Assembly: GCA_902524115.1 (NCBI GenBank) | Contig: CABZCA010000008.1 | Location: 1 to 57,910, forward strand | Reading direction: 5' to 3' | Length of the DNA: 57,910 nt | Source: an uncultured Pelagibacteraceae bacterium | GTDB lineage: Bacteria; Pseudomonadota; Alphaproteobacteria; Pelagibacterales; Pelagibacteraceae | Part shown: piece after piece, positions 44,435 through 54,081 of the stretch | Layout: every line of letters starts with the position of its first letter | How positions within the stretch are numbered: the first letter of the stretch is position 1 | Translations under genes and position numbers: made by a program | Notes under the pieces: model-generated | What the model was told of the DNA's origin: nothing | Database searches by the model: none | What the model saw: only the letters and a program-made list of their open reading frames with translations

Positions 44435-46059
44435 ATTTTACTAATTTGCCATTCAATTAATTGTTCATTATTTTGAGTAACACCAGAGACAAAAATATTC
44501 TGGTTCTCAATATAATTATTTTTATTACCAAAATATAGTCCAGTTTCAACACCTATCAATCCATCATTTGAAAAGAACCTCCAACCAGAATTCTCCAATT
44601 CAATTAATATAGATTTATTATCTTGAAGTTTTGTTACTTTAATCTCTGGCAATAAATGGAATCTTATTTCAAAGTTTGTAACTTTAAAATTCTTTTTTTT
44701 AATAAGTTTTTCTTTTCCAAAAAGAATATTCTTATTTATATCAAATTCTAAACTTCTTTGATGAACTACTCCATATCTTGATAAATATCCATCATGCGAA
44801 CATTTAATACCCCAATAATTTTTTTCATATGTGACTTCATCGTCAAATGTTTTAAATCCTTTGCTTACTATACTAGGACCTTTACTATTTTTTTTAAAAT
44901 TACAAGTTGAAGAGTTATCTAAAATTAATGTAGAATGAGTTGCAGTTGATTTTGAAATTGAATTGAGTTGATGGTTATGATCTTGAAAATAACCAGAGTT
45001 AGTAATTAGTTTTTTACCCTTAAAAAAAAATTCAAATGATAATGGTCCACTTTGATAATTTTCGGAGTAATTTCTTACTGGATTACTTCCTGTGTCCATA
45101 GCAAGGACTACATTTTTATTTTTTAATATTGTATAGCCAGATACATCAAATTCATCACTCTTAAACTTGTATCTAAAAAGAGATAAATATTTGTCAAAGT
45201 CTTTATTATTTGAATTATTATTCCCGTTAAATAATAAACTTTGCTTTAATGACCCCCAAATAAAATCATAAGATTTACCAAGATAATGAATTATCTCATT
45301 TAAGTATTCTGGAATATCATTTAAAGAGTCTTTTAATAGCTCTCTTATCAAAATAAAATATTTTAAATAAAAAACCATCTGTCTTATATTCCTTGATTTT
45401 GGAAAATAGTTGTTATCAAAAGATGTGTTAATGATCTTTTTAAGTAAATCTAACCCATACTCCAAAAACCTATTGTTTTTGTATGCTATCCCAGTGAGAG
45501 TTATCGCTGTACACCCAATCATTTTGTCGTTTAAATCAGATGATCTGTCAATTTCATTCATTAAATGATTTACTTGCTTACTGATTATTTCATTAAAACT
45601 ATTTTTATAGTTACTTGTAGACTCATTATAAGTTATTTTTGAATTTGATATCCATGCTATTACCCTTTTAGAAAGAATATCTGTTTCCCAACTTTTTGTT
45701 TCATAGTTTTGATTCTTTTTAATCCAATTTTCAATAATTGACTGAGTAACTTTATTTGAAGATTTAAGATCTATTGAAAATAGCCAATAAAAACTATGAA
45801 GTTTTTTAAAATCATTATATTTAAGACCTTTATTTTCCCATATTGATTGAACATTAAAATTTTCAATTTTCTTTTTTTGTTTTTCGTATTTTATTAATGA
45901 ACTAAGTATATTAAGACTTGGTTGATAAACTAAAACATTTTCATCAACTCTTGAAATTTTTTTGTTATAGACAGATGAGTTTAAATAAATTTTTCTTATT
46001 TGATTTTTAAAAATAAAGTAAAATTCATTGATATAATTAAAAGAACTTTTTAAAAACAT
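44431..46059 (-). CDS. Heparinase II/III-like family protein
   Basis: A 542-residue protein with an alpha/alpha toroid-like first half and a heparinase II/III-like C-terminal beta domain: VVLAMDTGSNPV, GPLSFEFFFKGKKLITNSGYF, ATHSTLILDNSSTC with the conserved His-Ser/Thr, then HDGYLSRYGVVHQRSLEF. This clade sits next to purH across alphaproteobacteria and has no signal peptide, so it is more likely to act on an endogenous envelope glycan than on sulfated polysaccharide, but its substrate is unknown. It overlaps purH by 4 bp and is 1 bp from rpe. Confidence 0.8.
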   Translation of the reverse strand: MFLKSSFNYINEFYFIFKNQIRKIYLNSSVYNKKISRVDENVLVYQPSLNILSSLIKYEKQKKKIENFNVQSIWENKGLKYNDFKKLHSFYWLFSIDLKSSNKVTQSIIENWIKKNQNYETKSWETDILSKRVIAWISNSKITYNESTSNYKNSFNEIISKQVNHLMNEIDRSSDLNDKMIGCTAITLTGIAYKNNRFLEYGLDLLKKIINTSFDNNYFPKSRNIRQMVFYLKYFILIRELLKDSLNDIPEYLNEIIHYLGKSYDFIWGSLKQSLLFNGNNNSNNKDFDKYLSLFRYKFKSDEFDVSGYTILKNKNVVLAMDTGSNPVRNYSENYQSGPLSFEFFFKGKKLITNSGYFQDHNHQLNSISKSTATHSTLILDNSSTCNFKKNSKGPSIVSKGFKTFDDEVTYEKNYWGIKCSHDGYLSRYGVVHQRSLEFDINKNILFGKEKLIKKKNFKVTNFEIRFHLLPEIKVTKLQDNKSILIELENSGWRFFSNDGLIGVETGLYFGNKNNYIENQNIFVSGVTQNNEQLIEWQISKI

Positions 46060-46060
46060 T

Positions 46061-46720
46061 TTACATTGATTTTAGTTTTTCAATATTGGTTTTGATATTC
46101 CCATTGTTCTCTTTGAAAACTGTGGTTCCAGATACCAAAATATCAGCCCCAGCTTCTAAGACTATTTTTGAATTACTAAAATTAATTCCTCCATCAACTT
46201 CAATATCAAAGTGATATTTACCTTTATCCTTTATTTTTTTTAATTCTTTAATTTTATCTAATACTTCAGGCATAAATTTTTGCCCACCGAATCCAGGATT
46301 AACAGTCATAACTAAAACTAAATCAATATTTTCTATCTCATCTATTAAAGCTTTTATTTCAGTCTTTGGGTTTAAAGACACACCAACTTTTTTGCCAAAT
46401 TTTTTTATTAAATTTATAGTCTCTTTTAAGTTTTCAGTAGCTTCAGGATGAATAGTTATTATATCAGCACCAGCATCCGCGTAACTTTCTATGTATTCAT
46501 GTACTGGAGAAATCATTAAGTGAACATCAAATGGAAGCTTGGTATATTTTCTTAAGTTTTTTATTACAGGTGGTCCTATTGTTAAATTTGGAACAAAGTG
46601 ACCATCCATTACATCGACATGAATTAAATCAGCTCCACCTTGTTCTAGCCTCTTAATTTCAATACCAAGCTGACTGAAATCAGCGGATAATATAGATGGA
46701 GAAATTTGAATTTTTTTCAT
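46061..46720 (-). CDS. rpe: Ribulose-phosphate 3-epimerase
   Basis: A 219-residue TIM-barrel epimerase of the pentose phosphate pathway. SPSILSADFSQLG, HVDVMDGHFVPNLTIGPP and FDVHLMI carry the metal-binding His/Asp residues, VNPGFGGQKF the flexible loop and VDGGINFSN the phosphate site. It heads the unit rpe, heparinase-like gene, purH. Confidence 0.97.
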   Translation of the reverse strand: MKKIQISPSILSADFSQLGIEIKRLEQGGADLIHVDVMDGHFVPNLTIGPPVIKNLRKYTKLPFDVHLMISPVHEYIESYADAGADIITIHPEATENLKETINLIKKFGKKVGVSLNPKTEIKALIDEIENIDLVLVMTVNPGFGGQKFMPEVLDKIKELKKIKDKGKYHFDIEVDGGINFSNSKIVLEAGADILVSGTTVFKENNGNIKTNIEKLKSM

Positions 46721-46763
46721 TTGATACTAAAAATATTAGTATCAATTTTTTGTTCTATTTGAA

Positions 46764-47114
46764 TTAGTTTTTGCTGAATATTCTATATATTTCTCTAGCA
46801 ATTTCACTCTCAAGAGGGAATGAAAGCATACCCATAACTGAATAACCAAGTAAATAAGGCATTAAATAGAAACGACCCATGTAAAAGAACCATGCCACGT
46901 AAAGTGGTACTAAAGGTCCTATAATGAAACTGGGAGTAATTGGTTTAAATATTTTTATAAGTGGGTTTGTTAGTTTCACAAATACTTTCATAAAGAAAAA
47001 TTGTGAATCTTCTTTCTGAAATATATTCATCGCTACTCGTCCAATAAGAGTCCACATTATAACTCCAAGGACATAATCAATTAAATAAACTAAGGGATGA
47101 AAGTTTGCTGACAT
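46764..47114 (-). CDS. YggT family membrane protein
   Basis: A 116-residue protein with two or more hydrophobic segments, starting with HPLVYLIDYVLGVIMWTLIGRV, and the YggT hallmark LTNPLIKIFKPITPSFI. YggT proteins are linked with cell division or osmotic behaviour in other bacteria; function here is unknown. It is preceded by the terminator of the symporter operon, so it has its own transcription. Confidence 0.78.
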   Translation of the reverse strand: MSANFHPLVYLIDYVLGVIMWTLIGRVAMNIFQKEDSQFFFMKVFVKLTNPLIKIFKPITPSFIIGPLVPLYVAWFFYMGRFYLMPYLLGYSVMGMLSFPLESEIAREIYRIFSKN

Positions 47115-47127
47115 TTTTAATGTTATC

Positions 47128-47150
47128 TAGGGGCGAAATTTTCGCCCCTA
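47128..47150 (-). terminator. Rho-independent terminator of the symporter operon
   Basis: TAGGGGCGA at 47128-47136 pairs with TCGCCCCTA at 47142-47150 around a short AATTT loop, in the 52-bp gap after the symporter stop. On the minus strand the hairpin is followed by AACATTAAAAATG, which is the start of the YggT gene, so the T tail is weak, but the GC-rich palindrome is unmistakable in this AT-rich context. Confidence 0.75.
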
Positions 47151-47166
47151 AAATTATATATTTTAA

Positions 47167-48981
47167 TTAATGTTGTTTTCCAAGTATGGTCTTACCGCTT
47201 GGTATACGTACATCATCAACCATTTTCTGAGTAGCTGCGTCTGGTGCTGTAGTTATTAAACTGACAACAACCATCGAAACTAAACTCACTGATGCTCCAA
47301 CTATTCCAAAAGTAAGTTGAGTTATGCCTAAGAACCCAGATCCACCACTTCGTACCCAAACTAGATACGCAGTTCCTGAGATCAGTCCTAATAGCATTCC
47401 CGCAACAGCTCCTGGTGCATTAGCTCTCTTCCACCATACACCAAGTACAAGTGGGAAGAATAGTCCAGACATCGCAAAGTCAAAAGCCCAAATTACCGAA
47501 CCTAGAATACCTTGTATCTCTAGTGCAGCAATTGTAGCTCCTGCAAAACCAATTAATACAAGTAATACCCTTGCAACAATTAATCTTTTCGCAGTTTCAG
47601 CTTTTGGATTAATGATTTTGTAGTAAACATCATGTGATAATGCATTTGAAATAGCTAAAACTAATCCATCCGCAGTTGACATGGCAGCAGCCATACCTCC
47701 AGCAGCAACTAGTCCAGATATTACATATGGTAATCCAGCAATTTCAGGTGTTGCTAATACAACAGCACTACCTTTCATAAAGAACTCATTAAGTTCGAGA
47801 GTTCCATTGCCATTAAAGTCACTTACAAACATCAACTTCGCTTGGTTCCAGTTTTGATACCAGTCAAGAGCTTGAACTTCAGTTATCGATTTGCCGATAA
47901 TTCCTGTAGCTAGATTAGGATCCATCAAAGAAATTTTTGATAGAGTAGCTAACATTGGAGCTGAAGAGTAAAGTAGGAATATAAAGAATAACGACCAACC
48001 TACTGATCTTCTAGCTGTTCTTACACTTGGAGTAGTAAAGTATCTCATCATAACATGAGGTAGTGAAGCTGTTCCAGCCATCATACATACTGCTAATGAA
48101 ATAAACGCCCAAGGTGTTGCATTAACTGAAGAGTGCGGTTTAGTAATTCCCGCCAATCCTTTTGGAACTGTAGCTAAATCTGCAGCTGAGTTTTTAACAA
48201 ATCCAAATTGACCTTCAAGTTCTGCAATTCTTGCTACTTCGTCAGCTAACATGAAGTGTGGGAAGAAACCTGCACCAATATTGTTACTTATCCAGAATAC
48301 CGGAAGTAAATAAGCAATAATTAATACAATATATTGAGCTACTTGTGTCCAAGTTACCGCTCTCATTCCTCCAAGCATTGAGCACATCAAAATACTTGCT
48401 AGTCCAACGTAAACTGCAATTTCAAATGGAATATCTAAAGCAACAGATGCAATTGTACCTGTAGCGTTAATTTGAGCAGTCACGTAAGTGAATGATGCAA
48501 CAGTTAAGACTATAACAGCACTAAATCTTGCTAGGTTACCACCATAACGAGTTCCTATAAAATCTGGCACAGTATAACATCCAAATTTTCTAAGATATGG
48601 TGCTAATAAAGATGCAACTAGTACATATCCACCAGTCCATCCAACAAGTAGTGCCATATAACCATAGCCTTTAAAGTAAATACCACCTGCCATGGCTACA
48701 AAAGATGCACCAGACATCCAGTCTGCTGCAGTTGCCATTCCATTAAATACAGTAGGTACTTGTCTTCCAGCTACGTAATAAGCGTCTGTTTGAAGTGTTC
48801 TTGATAACCAACCAATTAAAGCATAAATCAAAACTGTAAAAGCAACAAAAAAGATACCAATCATTTTTGCTGACATTCCAGCTTGTTCAGCTATTGCCAT
48901 TATGATGATAAATACAAGAAAACCTCCAGTATATATCCCATAGACTTTAGGTAGATTATCTATAAATTTACCTTTTATCAT
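47167..48981 (-). CDS. Sodium:solute symporter large subunit (VC_2705/ActP-like)
   Basis: A 604-residue SSS-family transporter with about 13 hydrophobic segments. YYVAGRQVPTVFNGMATAADWMSGASF is the family N-terminal region, and AAAMSTADGLVLAISNALSHDVY the sodium-site helix. It is likely a monocarboxylate (acetate/lactate-type) symporter; the nearby acs supports acetate, by inference. Residues 388-399 (DFNGNGTLELNE) fit a canonical EF-hand Ca-binding loop. It forms an operon with the small DUF4212 subunit, overlapping it by 4 bp. GC-richer codon use suggests high expression. Confidence 0.92.
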   Translation of the reverse strand: MIKGKFIDNLPKVYGIYTGGFLVFIIIMAIAEQAGMSAKMIGIFFVAFTVLIYALIGWLSRTLQTDAYYVAGRQVPTVFNGMATAADWMSGASFVAMAGGIYFKGYGYMALLVGWTGGYVLVASLLAPYLRKFGCYTVPDFIGTRYGGNLARFSAVIVLTVASFTYVTAQINATGTIASVALDIPFEIAVYVGLASILMCSMLGGMRAVTWTQVAQYIVLIIAYLLPVFWISNNIGAGFFPHFMLADEVARIAELEGQFGFVKNSAADLATVPKGLAGITKPHSSVNATPWAFISLAVCMMAGTASLPHVMMRYFTTPSVRTARRSVGWSLFFIFLLYSSAPMLATLSKISLMDPNLATGIIGKSITEVQALDWYQNWNQAKLMFVSDFNGNGTLELNEFFMKGSAVVLATPEIAGLPYVISGLVAAGGMAAAMSTADGLVLAISNALSHDVYYKIINPKAETAKRLIVARVLLVLIGFAGATIAALEIQGILGSVIWAFDFAMSGLFFPLVLGVWWKRANAPGAVAGMLLGLISGTAYLVWVRSGGSGFLGITQLTFGIVGASVSLVSMVVVSLITTAPDAATQKMVDDVRIPSGKTILGKQH

Positions 48982-49244
48982 TGTTCGCCCTCTCTTTCAG
49001 TAAATCCGAACTCATCATCTATTTTCTCTTGTCGACCGGCAAACCAGAAAATTAGAATGACGAAGATTGCAAGTGATCCCTGACATGTAAACCAATACGT
49101 TAAAGGATATCCAAATGGTCTAATGCTAGATTCTTGCATTTCGGCTCCGAAAAGAAAGATGCCAATTGAGAAAACAAACCAAATTGCTAATGTGATAAAG
49201 AGCAAATTTCTGGTTTTTTCCCAGTGTTGTTCTTGTTTTGACAT
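48978..49244 (-). CDS. DUF4212 sodium/substrate symporter small subunit
   Basis: An 88-residue protein with two membrane segments (LFITLAIWFVFSIGIFLFG and LTYWFTCQGSLAIFVILIFWFAG) and the conserved WxxTRNLL start. DUF4212 proteins are always paired with VC_2705-type symporters. It has a strong ribosome site (TAGGAGAGAG) and overlaps the large subunit gene by 4 bp (ATGA), so the pair is translated together. Confidence 0.93.
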   Translation of the reverse strand: MSKQEQHWEKTRNLLFITLAIWFVFSIGIFLFGAEMQESSIRPFGYPLTYWFTCQGSLAIFVILIFWFAGRQEKIDDEFGFTEREGEQ

Positions 49245-49364
49245 TTTTTCTCTCTCCTATAGGTTAAAGAAAGAACCATACTGATAATCAAATTTATTTA
49301 AACCCCTAAAAACACTCGAAATTGTGTCATTTTTACATTATATATCAACATATTAGGTAGATAA

Positions 49365-49991
49365 ATGGCCCTTAAATACAGATTCAACTTGAAAGATATA
49401 AAACTTGAAGATTTCAAAGTTTATTTAGTTGCAATGTTTAGAGGTATTTTGCCAAAGAAAAAAATCAAAAATGTTGATGATTTGAAAGAATTTATTCAGC
49501 AAAAATCAGCATGGGTATCACAAGTAACTTTATATAATTATTTGAAAACAAGAATGGGCACTAAATGGGTTCTCCATTTTGATGATGAAACATTTTTAAA
49601 ATCAATTAACACAGCCAAATGGAATATATATGCAATTTCGCTACAGGATTTATCTTTTTATACTGTTTCTTATTTAAATGTTTTTTATAATTTCCGAGAA
49701 ACTAATAAAGTTTCTGAAATTTATAATACTATTTTGGACAAAGAATTAGAGAATGGTATGCCTAAGGAAATTGTTGATGAAGCAAAGGCAAGTTTTCAGA
49801 AAAGATTAGATCAAATTAAATGGGATGACTATTATAAATCTTGGCCATTCAATGAAAGTGCTCTTGCATTATATAATTGGGCCCCAGTAGCTAATGAACT
49901 AAAATCTATAGATAGAAAGATAGTCCTTAATTCTATGATTTTGAAATGGGATAATATTAAAGAAGAGTTTTCTAAACTAATAAAGATCTAG
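49365..49991 (+). CDS. Unrecognised conserved-looking protein
   Basis: A 208-residue soluble protein that I do not recognise. It is rich in aromatic residues (Trp, Tyr, Phe) and has repeated W-x motifs such as [21 protein letters not shown] and [20 protein letters not shown]. No signal peptide or membrane segment. A ribosome site AGGTAG precedes the ATG. It is divergent from the symporter operon and convergent with acs, overlapping its end by 4 bp. Its place between an acetate-type symporter and acs hints at a related role, but nothing in the sequence proves it. Confidence 0.75.
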   Translation: MALKYRFNLKDIKLEDFKVYLVAMFRGILPKKKIKNVDDLKEFIQQKSAWVSQVTLYNYLKTRMGTKWVLHFDDETFLKSINTAKWNIYAISLQDLSFYTVSYLNVFYNFRETNKVSEIYNTILDKELENGMPKEIVDEAKASFQKRLDQIKWDDYYKSWPFNESALALYNWAPVANELKSIDRKIVLNSMILKWDNIKEEFSKLIKI

Positions 49992-51973
49992 ATATTTTTT
50001 CTATTATCGACCAAGCTTTCAACAACAGAGGGATCAGCTAAAGTAGTTGTATCTCCTAATTGACCATGTTCATTAGCAGCAATTTTTCTTAAAATTCTTC
50101 TCATTATTTTACCTGATCTTGTCTTTGGAAGTCCTGGAGCAAATTGAATTAAGTCAGGAGTTGCTATTGGACCAATTTGTTTCCTAACCCAAAGCTTTAA
50201 ATCTCTCTCTAAATCAAGAGTACTTTTTTCTCCAGCATTTAAAGTTACATAACAGTAAAGCCCGTTTCCTTTTATATCATGAGGATAACCAACCACTGCT
50301 GCTTCAGCCACTTTTGGATGAGCTACAAACGCACTCTCAATTTCTGCAGTACCTAAATTATGTCCAGAAACAATAATTACATCATCTACCCTTCCTGTGA
50401 TCCAATAATAACCATCCTTATCTCTTCTGCAGCCATCACCTGTAAAATATTTCCCATCAAATTGTGAAAAATAAGTATCTATAAATCTTTGATGGTCACC
50501 ATAGACACTTCTCATTTGTCCAGGCCACGATTGTGAAATACAAAGTCTACCTTGTGCCTCTCCTTTTAAAACCTTGCCATCTTTATCTAGAATCTCTGGT
50601 TTAATTCCATAAAATGGTTTGGTTGCAGAGCCAGGTTTTAAATCTATTGCTCCAGTTTGAGGACTGATCAAAATTCCACCTGTTTCTGTTTGCCACCAAG
50701 TATCAACGATTGGGCATCTGCTATCACCAACAGTTTTATAGTACCACTCCCAAGCTTCAGGATTAATTGGTTCACCAACAGTACCTAAAAGTTTTAAAGT
50801 TTTTCTAGATGTTTTCTTTACAGGTTTATCACCTTCCCTCATTAAAGCTCTGATTGCCGTTGGAGCTGTATAAAAAATATTAACTTTATATTTATCAACT
50901 ATTTGCCACCACCTAGATGTATCAGGATATGTAGGTATTCCTTCAAACATAATTGTAGTTGCGCCGTTAGCAAGTGGACCATAAATAATATAACTATGTC
51001 CTGTAACCCAGCCTATATCAGCCGTGCACCAGTAAATATCTTTAGGTTTATAATTAAAAATATATTGGTGAGTCATTGATGCATAAACCATATATCCACC
51101 AGTTGTATGTAGCACACCTTTTGGTTTTCCAGTTGAACCAGATGTGTAAAGAATGAATAATGGATCTTCAGCATTCATTTCTTCAGGCTCACATTTTGCT
51201 GAGACTTTACTTATCATTTTGTGATACCAAACATCTCGATCATTGTACCAATCAATCTTTTTGGTACCTGTTCTCTTTACAACGATACATTTTTTTACGT
51301 TTGGACAGCTCTGTAACGCTTCATCTGTAATAGATTTTAAAGGGATTGTTTTGCCACCTCTTACACCTTCATCTGCAGTTATCACATAGTCAGATTCGCA
51401 ATCATTTATTCTGCCTGAAATACTATCTGGTGAAAAACCTCCAAATATTATGGAGTGAACTGCACCTATTCTAGCACATGCAAGCATTGTGTAGGCAAGT
51501 TCTGGTATCATAGTAAGATAAATAGTTACTCTATCACCCTTTTGAACTCCCAAATTTTTTAACCCATTTGCTGCTTTTGAAACCTCTTTATGAAGTTCTT
51601 TATATGTAATTTTTTTTTGAACTTTAGGATCGTCACCTACCCATATAATTGCAGTTTTGTGAGCATTCTTTTTAATATGCCTATCAATGCAATTCGCTGA
51701 GGCATTTAAAGTACCATCATAGAACCATTTTATATGAACATCATCTTTACTATATTTAACGTCTTTAATTTTTTTATAAGGTTTAATCCAGTTAATTCTT
51801 TTTCCTTCTTTTTTCCAAAATCCATCGTTGTCTTTGATCGACTCGTTATATTTCTTTATATATTGAGATTTATTAACAGTAGCTTTACTTATCCATTCTT
51901 TCTTTGTTTTATAAATTATTTCTTTAGGTGTTTTAGAGATTACTTTTTTTTTAACTTTTTTTTTCTTAGGCAT
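49988..51973 (-). CDS. acs: Acetyl-CoA synthetase
   Basis: A 661-residue adenylate-forming enzyme converting acetate, ATP and CoA to acetyl-Co[21 protein letters not shown] near residue 275 is the AMP loop, [31 protein letters not shown] and [13 protein letters not shown] near residue 620 with the acetylatable Lys are diagnostic. The N-terminal 20 residues are a Lys-rich extension (KKKKVKKKV). The putative acetate symporter is 0.6 kb away on the same strand, separated by a gene on the other strand. Confidence 0.97.
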   Translation of the reverse strand: MPKKKKVKKKVISKTPKEIIYKTKKEWISKATVNKSQYIKKYNESIKDNDGFWKKEGKRINWIKPYKKIKDVKYSKDDVHIKWFYDGTLNASANCIDRHIKKNAHKTAIIWVGDDPKVQKKITYKELHKEVSKAANGLKNLGVQKGDRVTIYLTMIPELAYTMLACARIGAVHSIIFGGFSPDSISGRINDCESDYVITADEGVRGGKTIPLKSITDEALQSCPNVKKCIVVKRTGTKKIDWYNDRDVWYHKMISKVSAKCEPEEMNAEDPLFILYTSGSTGKPKGVLHTTGGYMVYASMTHQYIFNYKPKDIYWCTADIGWVTGHSYIIYGPLANGATTIMFEGIPTYPDTSRWWQIVDKYKVNIFYTAPTAIRALMREGDKPVKKTSRKTLKLLGTVGEPINPEAWEWYYKTVGDSRCPIVDTWWQTETGGILISPQTGAIDLKPGSATKPFYGIKPEILDKDGKVLKGEAQGRLCISQSWPGQMRSVYGDHQRFIDTYFSQFDGKYFTGDGCRRDKDGYYWITGRVDDVIIVSGHNLGTAEIESAFVAHPKVAEAAVVGYPHDIKGNGLYCYVTLNAGEKSTLDLERDLKLWVRKQIGPIATPDLIQFAPGLPKTRSGKIMRRILRKIAANEHGQLGDTTTLADPSVVESLVDNRKNI

Positions 51974-51983
51974 GAATTTTTTT

Positions 51984-52400
51984 TTAATTAATTCTACCCA
52001 TCTTCAAAATTATTTTCCAGCTTTTAGTATCAATAGGCATAACAGATAGTCTACTTTGTCTAATTAGAGATAAGTTCTCCAAAGCCTTAGTTTTTTTGAT
52101 GTTTTCAAGTGTTACAGGATTTTGAAGTTTACTATTAAATCTAACTTTAACTGCAACAAACCTTTTTTCCTTATCAGTTGGATCAATGAATGCCGTTTTA
52201 ATAACTTCGACTATACCAACTATCTCTTTTCCTATATTAGAATGATAAAAAAAACAAAGATCTCCTTTTTCCATTTTTTTTAAGTTACTTGCTGCTTGGT
52301 AATTTCTTACACCATCCCAGTCAGCTCCTTTTTCTCCAGCTTTGATTTGTTGATCTATTGACCACACATCCGGCTCAGATTTCATTAACCAGTATTTCAT
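51984..52400 (-). CDS. EVE domain protein
   Basis: A 138-residue EVE/thymocyte-nuclear-protein-like domain: [40 protein letters not shown] and KEIVGIVEV are diagnostic. EVE domains are PUA relatives that bind modified bases in DNA or RNA. Length is usual for the stand-alone type. It is 10 bp upstream of acs and 4 bp downstream of the TPR-sulfotransferase, all on the minus strand. Confidence 0.95.
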   Translation of the reverse strand: MKYWLMKSEPDVWSIDQQIKAGEKGADWDGVRNYQAASNLKKMEKGDLCFFYHSNIGKEIVGIVEVIKTAFIDPTDKEKRFVAVKVRFNSKLQNPVTLENIKKTKALENLSLIRQSRLSVMPIDTKSWKIILKMGRIN

Positions 52401-52404
52401 TATT

Positions 52405-53949
52405 TTATTTGTTTATTTTTAAACTTAAATTATTAAACATCTCTCTCAAATAAATATCGTAGTTGTTTGAAGATCCTACGGATGTAGAATAGACAGGTTT
52501 ATTTGCTTGATTTAAACTTAATGTTTTAATTGGAGAAACATAATTATGGTGATTTAGGCATTTTTCACTCCACTTTAATTGACAATAATTGATAATTTTT
52601 TTTACTGTGCATTCTTTATTATTAACTATCTCTTCATAGTATATGTTTAAAATATCTTTGTTGATTTTTTTATTCCAAAAATTCATTATTTTTTTATATA
52701 ACGAATAATATTCAATTAATTCATTTTTATCATACTTCCAAGACTCGTTATCTGCAAATAAGTTTTTATAAATTGATAAACAATTATCTTTTGCGTTTCT
52801 TTGACAGTGAATTAATTTAGATCCTGGAAAAAAATGTTTTATAAATCCTAAATAAAAATACGTATCTAAGCTTTTATCTGTGATTACATTTTTATTAATA
52901 TTAAATGATTCTAAATAATTAAAATATTCTTTTCTTAAACTTAAACCTGAGAGTTTATCAAGATCATCAAGAATAATTTTGTTATCTTTAAAAAAATTTG
53001 ATTTAACAAAATTACTTACAAAATTTATTTCACCAATACTCGAAACTTTTTCATGGCTTGATATTATGCTTTCAACCAATGTTGTGCCTGATCTTGGCAT
53101 CCCAAATATGAAAATGATCCTTTTTTTATTATCAATAATGTTGTTTTTAAATTTAAAATTTGAAAAAAAAGTCTTAATACCTTCAAAAAGTTCTATTTTT
53201 TGATTTATATCAGATTTCAAATTACTTCTTTTTAAATAGTTTCCTTTAGAATAATAATTAAAGGATTTTTTATAATCTTCTTTATCTTCAAAACCCTTAC
53301 CTATTGCAAATAACAAGTTGATTTTTTGATCGTCATTGAGCTGTTTTGTGTTAAGTTTTTTCACCATATCCTTAAGATAATTTTCATCATTTTTAAAATT
53401 AGTTTGTGAACTTAATAATTTATCTGCTTCAGTAGATGATGGGAATTTATTTAAACACTTTTTCAGAATTAATTTAGCTTTTTGAGATTGTTTAGTGCTT
53501 TGATAAGCGAAACCTAAATTAATATAAATTTTTTCAATATTTTCGTTGATTTTTAGCGCCTTAATATAAAGAGATATAGCTTCTTCAAAATTGTTAGTTT
53601 TTAATTTTAAGTTGGCTAAATTGAATATTGAACTAATATAACTTGGATTTAATTTTATACACTCCCTAAAAAATTTTTCTGCTTTTCTTAGTTTACCTGA
53701 GTTGTTATATAAAATTCCCAAGTAGTTTTTGGCGTCGATATTTTCTGGATTAATCTTTGCCGCTATATTTAAACATTTAAATGAATCAATTTTATTATTT
53801 TTATTAAGATAGCTTAAGCCTCTGAGTGTCCATAGTAAATCATTATTATTTTCCTTTTCTGATAAAAAATTTGTTTTTTCTATTACAAAGTTATAATTTT
53901 TTTCTTTAAACTTATTTATAATAATCTCAGTATTATTTTGTAAGTTCAT
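52405..53949 (-). CDS. TPR-repeat sulfotransferase (second copy in window)
   Basis: A 514-residue protein: TPRs from about residue 30 to 180 (for example DAKNYLGILYNNSGKLRKAEKFF and ISSIFNLANLKLKTNNFEEAI) and a sulfotransferase domain with FIFGMPRSGTTLVESIISSHE near residue 280 and LIHCQRNAKDNCLSIYKNLF as the 3'-phosphate segment. Domain order and motifs match the gene at 39528, with low overall identity by eye, so they are old paralogues. No signal peptide. Substrate unknown; PAPS is the expected donor. Preceded by the 38-residue Lys-rich ORF. Confidence 0.87.
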   Translation of the reverse strand: MNLQNNTEIIINKFKEKNYNFVIEKTNFLSEKENNNDLLWTLRGLSYLNKNNKIDSFKCLNIAAKINPENIDAKNYLGILYNNSGKLRKAEKFFRECIKLNPSYISSIFNLANLKLKTNNFEEAISLYIKALKINENIEKIYINLGFAYQSTKQSQKAKLILKKCLNKFPSSTEADKLLSSQTNFKNDENYLKDMVKKLNTKQLNDDQKINLLFAIGKGFEDKEDYKKSFNYYSKGNYLKRSNLKSDINQKIELFEGIKTFFSNFKFKNNIIDNKKRIIFIFGMPRSGTTLVESIISSHEKVSSIGEINFVSNFVKSNFFKDNKIILDDLDKLSGLSLRKEYFNYLESFNINKNVITDKSLDTYFYLGFIKHFFPGSKLIHCQRNAKDNCLSIYKNLFADNESWKYDKNELIEYYSLYKKIMNFWNKKINKDILNIYYEEIVNNKECTVKKIINYCQLKWSEKCLNHHNYVSPIKTLSLNQANKPVYSTSVGSSNNYDIYLREMFNNLSLKINK

Positions 53950-53964
53950 TTCATTTTCTATAGT

Positions 53965-54081
53965 TTAATTTTTTTTCTTTTTCTTTTCTTTTTTAATTTT
54001 TCTTTTTTCCTTTAAAGAAAGTTTAGCTTGCTTCATTACACTGGCATCTTTAAATGATTTACCACTATATCTTTTCGACAT
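53965..54081 (-). CDS. Small Lys-rich protein (38 residues) coupled to tsaD
   Basis: An ORF of 38 codons plus stop. Its ATG (54081-54079) directly follows the TAA of tsaD (TAAATG with no gap), an arrangement that favours translational coupling. It begins MSKRYSGKSFKDASVMKQAK and ends in a run of Lys and Arg. The first half has mixed, non-repetitive composition, which speaks against a chance ORF in AT-rich DNA. The basic tail suggests RNA, ribosome or nucleic-acid contact. I do not recognise a family. Evidence is position and composition only. Confidence 0.55.
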   Translation of the reverse strand: MSKRYSGKSFKDASVMKQAKLSLKEKRKIKKEKKKKKN

